Assembly (NCBI RefSeq): GCF_947498635.1
Contig: NZ_CANMKV010000009.1
Span: forward strand, 62,001-126,000
Direction of reading: 5' to 3'
Length of the DNA stretch: 64,000 nt
Origin: an uncultured Microbulbifer sp.
GTDB taxonomy: Bacteria; Pseudomonadota; Gammaproteobacteria; Pseudomonadales; Cellvibrionaceae
The position numbers and the translations under genes are program-made. Position 1 is the first letter of the stretch. Every line of letters starts with the position of its first letter. Positions 52,267 to 59,921 of this stretch are shown here, in pieces. Below the pieces are notes generated by a model. It ran no database searches, was not told the origin of the DNA, and worked only from the letters and a program-made list of their open reading frames with translations.

Positions 52267-53280
52267 CTAAGGGCGCAGGCGGTATACGCAAAAGCCCCTT
52301 TCTTTATTGACGAGCTGCACCTCGGAGTAGTATCGGGGTCCCTTCTTTGCCAAAGGAATGAACTCATTCACGACAAAAAGTGCCATACCGGTACTCTTTA
52401 GTATTCGCGCGCTGTGTTGTAGGAATCGGTCGGTCAGGTCGCCTTCCACCTGGAAGCCCTGGTGGAAGGGAGGGTTGCACAGCACCAAGTCAGCCGCGCC
52501 GCTCTCCAGCTCATCACCGGCATCAGAGGGAAGTACCACGCCGGGTATACCGAGAGTGTGGAAATTCTTCCTGCAGGCCAGTAGTGCGGCGGCATTGTTG
52601 TCCGTGGCGGCAAAGTGGAAATTACCCAAAGGTGCTAATTGGGCGCTGAGATAACCGTAACCACAGCCGAGGTCCACTACATGAGCGCCGTCTTCGGGTA
52701 ACTCGGTGGTGAACTGTTGAGCGAGCAGGGCGCTGCCCTTATCGATCTTGTTCCAACCGAACAGGCCGGGCTTGCTGAAGAGGTTACCCAGCTCAGGCAG
52801 GCTGCGCAGATGCGGGTAATCTGCTTCACCGGTGGGCTCTATGGCACGGGGGTGGGCCACACGGTTAGTGCTGACATATTCATTGCCATGCTTTTGGAGC
52901 TGCTTGGTACCACTGAGGTGTTCCGCAGCCTTTACCGCATAACTTTTGATGCCACTCTGCTTTTCCCCCAGTAGCACCAGTTCCCCGCCCTCGCCAAGAA
53001 AGCGAGGAGCCTGATCGATGACGTGATGAACCACCGCTTTCTCCTTGGAGACCGAGTAGATAATGCGACGGTATTTACGGTCTAGCTCTTCCAGGTGGAA
53101 GTCACTAAAGAAGCTGCGGGAAACTTTTCCCTGGGCGAGCTCGGCGATATCCCAGCGGTTGGTGAGCAGGTCACCATCGAACTGAAAGCCTGGCTGTAAC
53201 AGGACTCGGCTATTTTCATCGGCGATCCACAGGGTTTCCCTGGGGATCTGGAGGAGTGCCTGGTGGAGAAGCGAAGACAT
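52267..53280 (-). CDS. rsmC: 16S rRNA (guanine1207-N2)-methyltransferase
   Basis: A 337-residue protein (E. coli RsmC 343) made of two linked methyltransferase folds. The N-terminal one has lost its SAM motif. The C-terminal one has HVVDLGCGYGYLSAQLAPLG, FAATDNNAAALLACRKNF and the N2-methylase motif LVLCNPPFHQGF. It methylates G1207 of 16S rRNA in the 30S subunit. It is last in a leftward run folD-rsuA-rsmC, 5 bp behind rsuA. Confidence 0.93.
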   Translation of the reverse strand: MSSLLHQALLQIPRETLWIADENSRVLLQPGFQFDGDLLTNRWDIAELAQGKVSRSFFSDFHLEELDRKYRRIIYSVSKEKAVVHHVIDQAPRFLGEGGELVLLGEKQSGIKSYAVKAAEHLSGTKQLQKHGNEYVSTNRVAHPRAIEPTGEADYPHLRSLPELGNLFSKPGLFGWNKIDKGSALLAQQFTTELPEDGAHVVDLGCGYGYLSAQLAPLGNFHFAATDNNAAALLACRKNFHTLGIPGVVLPSDAGDELESGAADLVLCNPPFHQGFQVEGDLTDRFLQHSARILKSTGMALFVVNEFIPLAKKGPRYYSEVQLVNKERGFCVYRLRP

Positions 53281-53285
53281 GCTAT

Positions 53286-54002
53286 TTACTGTACCGAAGC
53301 GATTTCTTCAGGGGTTAAGAGGCGATATTCACCCTCCGGGAGTGTGTCGTCCAGGAAGATATCGCCGATTTTTTCCCGGTGCAGTTCGAGCACCTGATTG
53401 CCCAGGGCGGCAAACATGCGTTTGACCTGGTGGTAGCGGCCCTCACCGATGGTAATGCGCACCTCGTTGGCAAAGAGAATTTCCAGCTTGGCGGGCTTGG
53501 TTCTCTTCTTCTCATTGTTAAGCCAGATGCCTTTGGCAAACTTTGCCACCGCATCTTCCTCAATCTTCTCGGCCAGCAGAGCGTAGTAGGTCTTCTCACA
53601 GTGATGGTTTGGTGAGGTCACTTTATGTGACCACTGGCCATCATCGGTGAGGAGTACCAGTCCGGTGGTGTCGATATCCAGGCGGCCGGCAATATGCAGC
53701 TTGGACTTATTGGGTTCATCGATCAGATCCAGTACCGTGGGATGCTCGCCGTCTTTGGTGGCGCTTACATAGCCTAAAGGTTTGTTGAGCATAATATAGC
53801 GTGGCCCGGGCTCATGCAGGGGTTCATCATCCAGGCAGAGGACATCGCTGGCCTGTATTTTTGTAGAAGCGCTAGAGACTACTTCGCCATTAACCGTAAT
53901 GCGCCCCGCCCAGGCGGCGCGCTTTACATCGGATCGGGAGAGGTCGGTGACCTGGCTTACCGCTTTGTCCAGACGAATCAAGTTAGCCAATTTTACGCTC
54001 AC
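53286..54002 (-). CDS. rsuA: 16S rRNA pseudouridine(516) synthase
   Basis: A 238-residue protein with an N-terminal S4 RNA-binding domain ([20 protein letters not shown]) and the RsuA catalytic domain: [36 protein letters not shown] (catalytic Asp), [18 protein letters not shown]. Length matches E. coli RsuA (231). It makes pseudouridine 516 in 16S rRNA. A close relative such as RluE cannot be fully excluded, but the S4 domain and order favour RsuA. Its start overlaps the end of folD by 20 nt. Confidence 0.88.
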   Translation of the reverse strand: MSVKLANLIRLDKAVSQVTDLSRSDVKRAAWAGRITVNGEVVSSASTKIQASDVLCLDDEPLHEPGPRYIMLNKPLGYVSATKDGEHPTVLDLIDEPNKSKLHIAGRLDIDTTGLVLLTDDGQWSHKVTSPNHHCEKTYYALLAEKIEEDAVAKFAKGIWLNNEKKRTKPAKLEILFANEVRITIGEGRYHQVKRMFAALGNQVLELHREKIGDIFLDDTLPEGEYRLLTPEEIASVQ

Positions 54003-54828
54003 CGGAATCGACAGACTGATAGATAAGGGTGTTGATGGTCATGGGGCCTACACCGCCGGGCACTGGAGTGTAAGCGGCAGCGCGCTCGGATAGCGGACCC
54101 AGTTCGATATCGCCCACGCCGCCGGGGTGGTAACCAGCATCTACGACCACAGCGCCATCTTTGATCCACTCAGCTTTAATAAACTCAGGTTTACCTACAG
54201 CGCCTACCACGATATCCGCACGGCGGATATGTTCGGCCAAGTCCTGGGTGCGGGAATGGCAGATGGTTACGGTGGCATTAGCGTTCAGGAGCATGGCCGC
54301 CATTGGCTTACCCAGAATAGGGCTGCGGCCCACAACTACGGCGTGTTTGCCTTCCAGCGCAATATCGTAGGCCTCCAGCAGGCGCATAATGCCTTTAGGG
54401 GTCGCGCAGCCGTAGGCTTCTTCACCCATTGCCATACGGCCAAAGCCGAGGCAGGTTACACCATCCACATCCTTTTCCAGGCTGATGGCGTCAAAACAGG
54501 CGCGCTCATCGATCTGTGCCGGCACCGGGTGCTGCAGCAGAATACCGTGAACATTGGGATTGCTGTTCAGCTCATCGATTTTGGCGAGCAGCTGCTCTGT
54601 GGTGGTGGAGGAGGGGAGTTCTACTTGTAGGGAGTCCATGCCGACACGGCGGCAGGCGTTGCCTTTCATCTTTACGTAAGTGGCGGAGGCAGGGTCATCA
54701 CCAACCAGAATGGTCGCCAGTATGGGCGTTTGGCCACCACTCTTCTCCTTTAGTATGGCTACCCGAGCCGAGAGTTCCTCTTCTGTTTTCTTTGCCAGGG
54801 CCTTGCCGTCCAGAACCAGTGCAGACAT
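53983..54828 (-). CDS. folD: Methylenetetrahydrofolate dehydrogenase/cyclohydrolase
   Basis: A 281-residue bifunctional enzyme (E. coli 288): [20 protein letters not shown] (active-site Lys), [63 protein letters not shown] (NADP site) and [10 protein letters not shown]. It interconverts 5,10-methylene- and 10-formyl-tetrahydrofolate. ATG 54828 (MSALVLDGK) is used; the in-frame TTG six codons upstream is not family-like. It is first in a leftward operon with rsuA and rsmC, divergent from the tRNA cluster. Confidence 0.95.
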   Translation of the reverse strand: MSALVLDGKALAKKTEEELSARVAILKEKSGGQTPILATILVGDDPASATYVKMKGNACRRVGMDSLQVELPSSTTTEQLLAKIDELNSNPNVHGILLQHPVPAQIDERACFDAISLEKDVDGVTCLGFGRMAMGEEAYGCATPKGIMRLLEAYDIALEGKHAVVVGRSPILGKPMAAMLLNANATVTICHSRTQDLAEHIRRADIVVGAVGKPEFIKAEWIKDGAVVVDAGYHPGGVGDIELGPLSERAAAYTPVPGGVGPMTINTLIYQSVDSGERKIG

Positions 54829-55057
54829 AGATACTATCTCTAACAATAAAAAATCGAGTACTAATAGACCGGAATCTGCTTCAGCGCCTATCTTATATAA
54901 AAGGGCGGAAGCGGGCGGCTTTTGTGTAGCTGCTTACTATTTATCCGGTCGGATTCGCGAAGTGCGCCATTTTCGCACAGGTTGGGAATAATTTCGCCAC
55001 TTCGGGGCCTTGAGAGGCAAAAGGATAAACTTCTTAAAAAATAATAGCTTAGAAGCG
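54829..55057. other. Control region between folD and the tRNA operon
   Basis: No gene is seen. The right end leads into the promoter at 55058-55086. The A+T-rich block at 55033-55050 just upstream could be an UP element. Confidence 0.4.
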
Positions 55058-55086
55058 TTGACACAGGCCTGGGGGATCAGTACTAT
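55058..55086 (+). promoter_or_regulatory. Promoter of the tRNA operon
   Basis: A perfect -35 TTGACA (55058-55063), a 17-bp spacer and -10 TACTAT (55081-55086) are followed by a GCGCGC discriminator. The A/T-rich stretch TTCTTAAAAAATAATAG lies upstream, as in UP elements. A GC-rich discriminator is the usual sign of stringent (ppGpp/DksA) control of stable RNA. The tRNA-Pro gene begins 85 bp downstream. Confidence 0.75.
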
Positions 55087-55170
55087 GCGCGCACTTCGTC
55101 ACTGACGCGATCTAAACAGCCACCCCTGCGGCGGTAAGCAAGATTGAAAAAGTGCGAATAATTGGAAAAA

Positions 55171-55247
55171 CGGGGCATAGCGCAGTCTGGTAGCGCGCCT
55201 GCTTTGGGAGCAGGATGTCGGGGGTTCGAATCCCTCTGCCCCGACCA
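55171..55247 (+). tRNA. tRNA-Pro (TGG)
   Basis: Acceptor stem CGGGGCA/TGCCCCG, anticodon stem CCTGC/GCAGG with loop TTTGGGA giving anticodon TGG, T-arm with GGTTCGAATCC, and an encoded CCA end. It is the first of three clustered tRNA genes. Confidence 0.96.
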
Positions 55248-55265
55248 ATTCACCGGGTTTACCTT

Positions 55266-55342
55266 GCGCCCGTAGCTCAGCTGGATAGAGCATCCGCCTT
55301 CTAAGCGGATGGTCGCAGGTTCGAGTCCTGCCGGGCGTGCCA
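55266..55342 (+). tRNA. tRNA-Arg (TCT)
   Basis: Acceptor stem GCGCCCG/CGGGCGT (one G-U pair), D-arm GCTCAGCTGGATAGAGC, anticodon loop CTTCTAA giving TCT, T-loop GGTTCGAGTCC, encoded CCA. It reads AGA/AGG codons. Confidence 0.96.
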
Positions 55343-55456
55343 TCTTCGCAAGATGGTGCTGGTTTGGCAAAAAGGACTTAGTCTGAAGCCAGATTGGCTG
55401 CAAGAGATAACCGGTACTCAGTACTGCCACAAGGTGCTGAAGTATATTGCTACTAT

Positions 55457-55533
55457 GGTGGCCGTAGCTCAGTCGGTAGAGCACAGGATTGTGGCTCCTG
55501 AGGTCGCGGGTTCGATCCCCGTCGGCCACCCCA
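55457..55533 (+). tRNA. tRNA-His (GTG), likely prophage attachment site
   Basis: Acceptor stem GTGGCCG/CGGCCAC with the extra G-1 (55457) typical of tRNA-His opposite discriminator C. The anticodon loop TTGTGGC gives GTG, the T-arm has GGTTCGATCCC, and CCA is encoded. Phage-type genes start right after it, and the integrase gene lies 1 kb away, so its 3' end is the probable attachment site. This is inferred; the second att copy was not found. Confidence 0.95.
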
Positions 55534-55559
55534 TATTTATCCTTGTTTATCAAGGGCTT

Positions 55560-55586
55560 AAAACCTCGCTTAGTGCGGGGTTTTTT
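55560..55586 (+). terminator. Terminator after the tRNA operon
   Basis: AACCTCGC (55562-55569) pairs with GCGGGGTT (55575-55582) around TTAGT, followed by T6 from 55581. It ends tRNA transcription 27 bp after tRNA-His. Confidence 0.85.
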
Positions 55587-55683
55587 CGTTTTGGGTCCCC
55601 GTGTGGTAATTTGGTGTGGTAATTTTGGCCTCAATTTATGTTGAGGTTTTCTCTTCTCGCTATTCGAAAAAAAGGAATTAGGT

Positions 55684-56529
55684 ATGAGTGAGATGGCTAT
55701 GTTTGGTCCGATGAGAGAGCTTCTGGATAAAATCGAAGGCAACGAAGAGCTACAGAGAGAATTTGCTGCCAAGAGAGAGAAGTTTGCTGATGGTTCTGGC
55801 TTGGATGCCGCATTAAGTGAGTTTGAAATCTGGGGGGTAGAGTTACGCCTTATGATTGACCGAATAGATCAGACATTTCTAGATTTCCCAAATAAAGAGG
55901 CAGTACGACAGTCAAATCCAAATTTATTTGATGAGATGTTTTTTGAGGCTAGAAAGAAAAAAGAAGCTCACTTAACCCTGCTCCCATTTGTCACGCAGTA
56001 CATAGGTTTTTATGAGGGGCTTCGAAGTAATCAGGTAACCCAGCAGCAGTTAGAAATTTCTAACCGTGCTACTCAAGCTGCTGAGTCTGGCGTTGAGGTT
56101 GCCAGGGAGGGGGTAAAGGTTGCTGCTGGGAGCACAAAAGCAGCCCAAAAAAGTGCTACTGCGGCAGAGGCTAGCGCTGAAATTGCACGTTCAGGTGCAG
56201 TACATACTAGAAGAGGAGTTTGGGTTGCTGCTGGCTCGGCTGTTGTAGCTGCTCTAGCTCTTTGTTGGCAGATCTACTCTCAAAATAAAGATGTTTCTGT
56301 AAATCTAAATTCCCCTGTGGTCTTACAACCAGCCACTCTCTCTGATGAATCAATAAGCAGCCTGACTCACGCAATTGCAGTTGAGTTATCTAAAGCGAAA
56401 GGTGAACAGGTCACTTTATCGCCTGAATCAATTGAAGGCTTGAGAGCTGTGTTGAGACTTGAGCTTGAAAGAGGTGCTCGTATTGAAGTTGTAGAAACCA
56501 AAGAGGATGTTGAGCAAAAGGCAAACTAA
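55684..56529 (+). CDS. Prophage-edge hypothetical membrane protein
   Basis: A 281-residue protein. The N-terminal 125 residues are acidic and helical (MRELLDKIEGNEELQREFAA). The middle (about 130-170) is an Ala/Glu-rich repeat-like coiled region (RATQAAESGVEVAREGVKVA, KAAQKSATAAEASAEIA). One membrane helix follows (VWVAAGSAVVAALALCWQIY, about 178-197). The C-terminal part is about 80 residues. It lies between the attachment site and the integrase, in the opposite direction, and is A+T-rich. That position is typical of lysogenic-conversion (moron) genes such as superinfection or defence factors; no such function can be shown. Confidence 0.55.
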   Translation: MSEMAMFGPMRELLDKIEGNEELQREFAAKREKFADGSGLDAALSEFEIWGVELRLMIDRIDQTFLDFPNKEAVRQSNPNLFDEMFFEARKKKEAHLTLLPFVTQYIGFYEGLRSNQVTQQQLEISNRATQAAESGVEVAREGVKVAAGSTKAAQKSATAAEASAEIARSGAVHTRRGVWVAAGSAVVAALALCWQIYSQNKDVSVNLNSPVVLQPATLSDESISSLTHAIAVELSKAKGEQVTLSPESIEGLRAVLRLELERGARIEVVETKEDVEQKAN

Positions 56530-56530
56530 A

Positions 56531-57556
56531 TTATTTGCCTTTCTTTGGGTGCTTTCGGTCTAGGCTGACAACTTTATCCGCTGTTCGATTGTATCGTTCT
56601 GCCATCGAGCGGGTTTTATGTCCGGTAAATTTCTGCACATCACCGTCAAAATCACTGGCGGCTTTAATTTTCAAATCGTGAAACCGAAACCGCTCCTTAA
56701 TAACTCCCGCTTCAAGCGCAGCTCGCTGCTCTCTTAGCCAGGTGGCATTAAAGCCCATGCGGGTGAAGGGGCGCCCGATACGGCTGCGAATAATATGAGC
56801 TGTTTGAATTTGTGCATCAACATTGCTTGCGAGTGCGCGATCCACAGCTTCCCTTAGTGCTGGGCTCCAGAGCTTTATCTGTGCTTTTCCGGTCTTGTTT
56901 TGAATAATAAGTAGACCATCTTCTTTCATATCTGCACGCGTGAGGGCCAATACATCCTGCTGCCGGGCTGCACACAGATAACTGATCTCCATGGCACATT
57001 GATGCATAATGTGGCCACGCTCTCCAAGCCATTCCCAAAAGGCTTCATACTCCCAGTCTTCCAAATAGCGACCGCCAGCTTTTTCCTTGAGTGCTTTAAC
57101 TACTACTGTAGGATCTTCGATTTTTACAAACCCTCTTGCCTTACCCCATTTCATCACAATGCCTAGAAAAGTTTTTTCTCGGTTTGCTGCGGTAGGGTGT
57201 TCTGCCCCACGGGCATCCAAAAACATCTGTACCAGTGGTGAAGTGATTGAATTAGGTGTCATCTCTCCAAACACTGTCAATATACGTTGGCTGTAGCGGT
57301 AGTAGTCTTTTTGAGTTTGTGGCTTGGTGTACTGAGGTGATGCGAAGTACAGCTCAATTAGGTCTTTAAGAGTGAATTCTTTCTCGACTAGGCCCGCAAG
57401 GTAGCGTTCATATGCCGTCCAAACTTCTGCTTTGCTGGCATCCTGTTTAGCTAAGTGCTTAGTTGGGTAGCCCCTTCGGTTTACTCGAAAGCCATTCTTG
57501 TAGCGCTCAACATGCGGTGGCATCCATGCGTTTTCTGGGTTGCGCCTTCTGCCCAT
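56531..57556 (-). CDS. int: Phage integrase (tyrosine recombinase)
   Basis: A 341-residue recombinase. The N-terminal arm- and core-binding region includes NGFRVNRRGYPTKHLAKQDA and FTLKDLIELYFASPQY. The catalytic domain has the first Arg in ISYLCAARQQDVLALTRADM, the Lys of the beta-hairpin (LLIIQNKTGKAQIKLW), the box II region FRFHDLKIKAASD (HDLK where most have HxLR), and GHKTRSMAERYNR with the His and the nucleophilic Tyr. It inserts the phage at a tRNA. The start overlaps the stop of the 79-residue gene upstream. The substitution in HxLR is seen in some short integrases and does not by itself mean loss of activity. Confidence 0.92.
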   Translation of the reverse strand: MGRRRNPENAWMPPHVERYKNGFRVNRRGYPTKHLAKQDASKAEVWTAYERYLAGLVEKEFTLKDLIELYFASPQYTKPQTQKDYYRYSQRILTVFGEMTPNSITSPLVQMFLDARGAEHPTAANREKTFLGIVMKWGKARGFVKIEDPTVVVKALKEKAGGRYLEDWEYEAFWEWLGERGHIMHQCAMEISYLCAARQQDVLALTRADMKEDGLLIIQNKTGKAQIKLWSPALREAVDRALASNVDAQIQTAHIIRSRIGRPFTRMGFNATWLREQRAALEAGVIKERFRFHDLKIKAASDFDGDVQKFTGHKTRSMAERYNRTADKVVSLDRKHPKKGK

Positions 57557-57795
57557 TAGCTTGCTGCTCCAAGGTTAAAGCCTGGGGGTAGGTTAACACC
57601 GGCTAAGTCGGGTTTTGAGGTCCCTCGGGCCAGAATGGCTTGATTGACCATTTCCCAGGTGAGTGCAGGGGATCGGTCCTTTTTCAGCACATAGGGAATC
57701 CGGTTGGCATCGAGAATACGCTTTTGCTCCTCGGCATTTTCGGCGCCAGCACCGGTTAGGCGGGCTATCTCATGCTTGGTTAGCAGGTTACCCAT
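57556..57795 (-). CDS. DUF4224 phage protein (excisionase-like)
   Basis: A 79-residue protein with MGNLLTKHEIARLTGAGAEN, then EEQKRILDANRIPYVLKKDR, the winged-helix-like DUF4224 pattern seen next to phage integrases. Such proteins are suspected recombination directionality factors. It overlaps the integrase start by 1 nt (ATGG/TAG junction), so the two are coupled. A leftward terminator lies 31 bp upstream. Confidence 0.75.
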   Translation of the reverse strand: MGNLLTKHEIARLTGAGAENAEEQKRILDANRIPYVLKKDRSPALTWEMVNQAILARGTSKPDLAGVNLPPGFNLGAAS

Positions 57796-57825
57796 CGCAC
57801 ATCCCTCGCGTTGTTGTCTTCTACC

Positions 57826-57849
57826 TAAAAAGCCCGCATTGGGCGGGCT
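57826..57849 (-). terminator. Leftward terminator in the early operon
   Basis: On the minus strand AGCCCGC / GCGGGCT with a short loop is followed by TTTTAGG. It lies between the 57874 gene and the DUF4224-int pair and would uncouple integrase expression from the early operon unless readthrough or antitermination occurs. Confidence 0.75.
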
Positions 57850-57873
57850 GAGGAGGCTATTTTTAATTTGGGC

Positions 57874-58146
57874 TTAGGCGTACTGCGGCTCCACTTTGCG
57901 CTTTGGTTCTGAGTGGCAGCAGTCTTCGGATTTGTCCTCAATGATCTTTTTATCGGCTATGCGATAAATTTTTGCCGTATCGGTTTTCTTGTCGACGATT
58001 TGCGCCCACTGTGTGAACGGGTCATTTTTGGCGATGCGCTGCACTTCTTTGAAGGCTTCCTTTTCAGTAGGGTAGGAGCGCTTAAAATCTTTGATACCAC
58101 CCATAAGCAAGTTGTAGGTGCCGGTGAGTAGTGCGTATCTTTCCAT
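57874..58146 (-). CDS. Small phage protein, function unknown
   Basis: A 90-residue basic, soluble protein (MERYALLTGTYNLLMGGIKD, then SYPTEKEAFKEVQRIAKNDP and WAQIVDKKTDTAKIYRIADK), probably a compact alpha/beta fold. ATG 58146 is preceded by TTGGAGAACTCC, a good ribosome binding site that itself holds the in-frame TTG four codons earlier. Last gene before the leftward terminator. Not recognised. Confidence 0.6.
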   Translation of the reverse strand: MERYALLTGTYNLLMGGIKDFKRSYPTEKEAFKEVQRIAKNDPFTQWAQIVDKKTDTAKIYRIADKKIIEDKSEDCCHSEPKRKVEPQYA

Positions 58147-58196
58147 GGAGTTCTCCAATTTTTTAAAATTGGGCCCCGTACCGGCAGCCCTAACGG

Positions 58197-58493
58197 TTAC
58201 CGCTGACTGATGTACCGGGGTGCGATTTGTTTTTCGATTAAATCGCGAATCCAGACCATACCTTTTGCTGTTACCTTGGCGGTGATGTACTGCACTTTCA
58301 CGGGACCGCGTAGATACTCGGCGGCTTCGGCTACTAGTAGTTGTTGTGAAGCGGCATGCTTAGTTGGTGTATTGCGCATTGGTTCGCGGCTGTGCAAAAG
58401 GTCGTTATCTCTCAGTAGTTTCAGTAGGTTATTCCTGCCCATTTCGAGCGTTCGGCTTGCCTGGGTGACGGTGAAGATTTTTTCCTTTTTCAC
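58197..58493 (-). CDS. Phage antirepressor KilAC-domain-like protein
   Basis: A 98-residue protein matching the KilAC (ANT C-terminal) domain alone: IFTVTQASRTLEMGRNNLLK, LLRDNDLLHS, then VKVQYITAKVTAKGMVWIRD and LIEK. In larger antirepressors this domain follows a BRO or Rha domain; here it stands alone, which suggests DNA binding without a separate sensor. The GTG start overlaps the TGA of the 52-residue gene before it (GTGA). Confidence 0.75.
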   Translation of the reverse strand: MKKEKIFTVTQASRTLEMGRNNLLKLLRDNDLLHSREPMRNTPTKHAASQQLLVAEAAEYLRGPVKVQYITAKVTAKGMVWIRDLIEKQIAPRYISQR

Positions 58494-58648
58494 GCGACCT
58501 CCTGGTTTTTTTGTTGTGGGGCTTGGCCTTGGGTGGCTGCGGAGAGTGTGGCGATTTCTTTGCGCATACTCGCAATTTCAATGCTTTGCAGCTTCACCTT
58601 GACCGGCAGCGCTTCGTACAGCTCTAAGATTCGGCTAAATTCACTCAT
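58490..58648 (-). CDS. Small coiled-coil phage protein (52 residues)
   Basis: A short frame starting at ATG 58648 and ending at TGA 58490-58492: MSEFSRILELYEALPVKVKL, then QSIEIASMRKEIATLS and a Gln-rich tail. Its ATG overlaps the stop of the upstream gene (TGATG) and its stop overlaps the GTG of the next (GTGA), the same tight packing as the rest of the operon. This context is the main evidence that it is translated. Function unknown. Confidence 0.65.
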   Translation of the reverse strand: MSEFSRILELYEALPVKVKLQSIEIASMRKEIATLSAATQGQAPQQKNQEVA

Positions 58649-58956
58649 CAGGCGGCCCTAGCTTTTGCGGCGGCCTCGCCGGCCAGGCCAAAATAGGCGG
58701 CGCCGTCTTCGTAGTGGTCCGCCACAAATGCGCCACAGCTTGCGCGGGATTGTTTGAGCAGCACCATAAACATCCAGCCCTGTTCCTCGGTGAGATAGGT
58801 TCCGTAAAGCGCGTTAAATGCGTTTACGGTTTTGGCCATAGAGCGCTCACCCTCTTCGCTGTCGCGTTGCTCGGCACGGTCGCGCATATGCTGGGCGCCT
58901 TTTTCCAGGAAGGCGGGGGCGCTGTAGTCCGTTGGTGAGAGTGTTTCTGTATTCAC
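58648..58956 (-). CDS. DUF6378-like phage protein
   Basis: A 102-residue protein. The pattern PAFLEKGAQHMRDRAEQRDS, then EGERSMAKTVNAFNALYGTY, LTEEQGWMFMVLLKQSRASC and DHYEDGAAYFGLAGEAA fits the DUF6378 family common in phage early regions. Helical, acidic, function unknown; a resemblance to MazG-like nucleotide hydrolases has been noted for this type of fold but no catalytic residues are claimed here. It overlaps its neighbours on both sides by 1-4 nt. Confidence 0.65.
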   Translation of the reverse strand: MNTETLSPTDYSAPAFLEKGAQHMRDRAEQRDSEEGERSMAKTVNAFNALYGTYLTEEQGWMFMVLLKQSRASCGAFVADHYEDGAAYFGLAGEAAAKARAA

Positions 58957-59255
58957 GCCGCTTCCTTCCTTTGGGTTTCCAGGTGGCTCCAGTCACGCCA
59001 AAGGGCGTGGAATTTTTTATCGCCATTTGCAATCACGCTTTGTGGTGCTCTGCCGTGGTAACGCAGATCCATCACATTGATTGCGTGCTGGTAGTTGTCG
59101 CCATCGAGCAGGGAGAGGTTTTCAACGGGAACTGTAAAATCCCTGCTATTCCAAGCAGAAAGCAAAACCTGAGCGGCAATTTCACTGGCGCCGGTGTGGC
59201 GGTTGGCCTCGGTGAGTAGGGTTTCCACACTTTGGGTTGGGCTGAAGGGATTCAT
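58953..59255 (-). CDS. DUF7673-like phage protein
   Basis: A 100-residue protein with VETLLTEANRHTGASEIAAQ, VLLSAWNSRDFTVPVENLSL, LDGDNYQHAINVMDLRYH and FHALWRDWSHLE. The helical layout and the AWN...LDxDNYQxAI pattern resemble small early phage proteins now grouped as DUF7673. It overlaps the next gene by ATGA. Function unknown. Confidence 0.6.
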   Translation of the reverse strand: MNPFSPTQSVETLLTEANRHTGASEIAAQVLLSAWNSRDFTVPVENLSLLDGDNYQHAINVMDLRYHGRAPQSVIANGDKKFHALWRDWSHLETQRKEAA

Positions 59256-59440
59256 GCGGCATCACCTTCAAAAGGTGGCCAATCGTTGTGATGTGTTGGC
59301 CGTACATCAGTGGGTTTTGGTTGCACGAAACGAACATGGCGGCTGTGGTGGCCAGCATTGGTGATATCGATGCGGCGTTTGAGCTGGTCGATATTGTTTT
59401 TTCCCATAGCCGTTGAGTGTACAAACACGGTGGTGTTCAT
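59252..59440 (-). CDS. Small phage protein (62 residues)
   Basis: A short basic protein, MNTTVFVHSTAMGKNNIDQL, then KRRIDITNAGHHSRHVRFVQ, rich in His and Arg. ATG 59440 overlaps the end of the LuxR-type gene and its stop overlaps the next ATG, so it is packed in the operon. No family recognised. Confidence 0.55.
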   Translation of the reverse strand: MNTTVFVHSTAMGKNNIDQLKRRIDITNAGHHSRHVRFVQPKPTDVRPTHHNDWPPFEGDAA

Positions 59441-59778
59441 ACGATGCCCTCCCGGTTGTTGCGGATGCGGATAGTTCGAACAGTGGGGCGACGTTGGATG
59501 CGGGTGCGCAGTTGATCCTGTGCATCGGCACCAATGCCGCTAATGATCGAGGCGATTAAGGCGAGCTGAATTAACCCATGTTTAACCGCTTTGGCCACCG
59601 CGTCTGTGCTGTTACGGGCGTGCAGCTTGTAAAAACACTCCGCCAACAGGTTGGTGACATTGGCCACAGAGCACTGCATGGCTTCGGCGGTCTCGCGGTT
59701 GGAGAGGCCGCGGGCACGGTGTGTGAGTGCTTCGGCCTGGCGTGGTGCGAGTGTTCTTAGGTGGCTGTACGTGTCCAT
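59437..59778 (-). CDS. LuxR-type HTH regulator of the prophage early operon
   Basis: A protein of about 113 residues with a GerE/LuxR helix-turn-helix: HLRTLAPRQAEALTHRARGL, SNRETAEAMQCSVANVTNLL and CFYKLHARNSTDAVAKAV. There is no receiver or autoinducer domain, so it is a stand-alone DNA-binding unit. The frame stays open to a TTG at 59835, but that codon lies inside an operator-like palindrome. Starting at ATG 59778 leaves both palindromes (59811-59824 and 59835-59848) upstream as control sites, so this start is preferred. It is first in the leftward early operon and probably under CI control. Confidence 0.75.
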   Translation of the reverse strand: MDTYSHLRTLAPRQAEALTHRARGLSNRETAEAMQCSVANVTNLLAECFYKLHARNSTDAVAKAVKHGLIQLALIASIISGIGADAQDQLRTRIQRRPTVRTIRIRNNREGIV

Positions 59779-59810
59779 TTGGGGGTCTTGTCCTTGCTGA
59801 TCCCTCAAAT

Positions 59811-59824
59811 ATAGGTTTACCTTT
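59811..59824. promoter_or_regulatory. Phage operator-like site, left region, site 1
   Basis: ATAGGTTTACCTTT matches the consensus ATAGGTATACCTAT at 12 of 14 positions. Its centre lies 24 bp from the next site at 59835-59848, as in lambdoid operators. Confidence 0.55.
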
Positions 59825-59834
59825 TTGTCAGTCA

Positions 59835-59848
59835 ATAGGTATGCCTAT
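59835..59848. promoter_or_regulatory. Phage operator-like site, left region, site 2
   Basis: ATAGGTATGCCTAT matches the consensus ATAGGTATACCTAT at 13 of 14 positions and lies just upstream of the leftward early operon. Confidence 0.65.
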
Positions 59849-59921
59849 ATATTTTTAATATGAGGTTGAAATTGAATTAACTATTGATATTCTCTGGGGA
59901 CACTTATCACGGAGGATAAGA

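Noticed and set aside
55083-55772. 229-codon minus-strand frame across the tRNA genes
   Set aside because: It is the antisense reading of three tRNA genes and gives the typical tRNA-shadow peptides (GDRTRDLRSHNPVLYRLSYG); not a protein gene.
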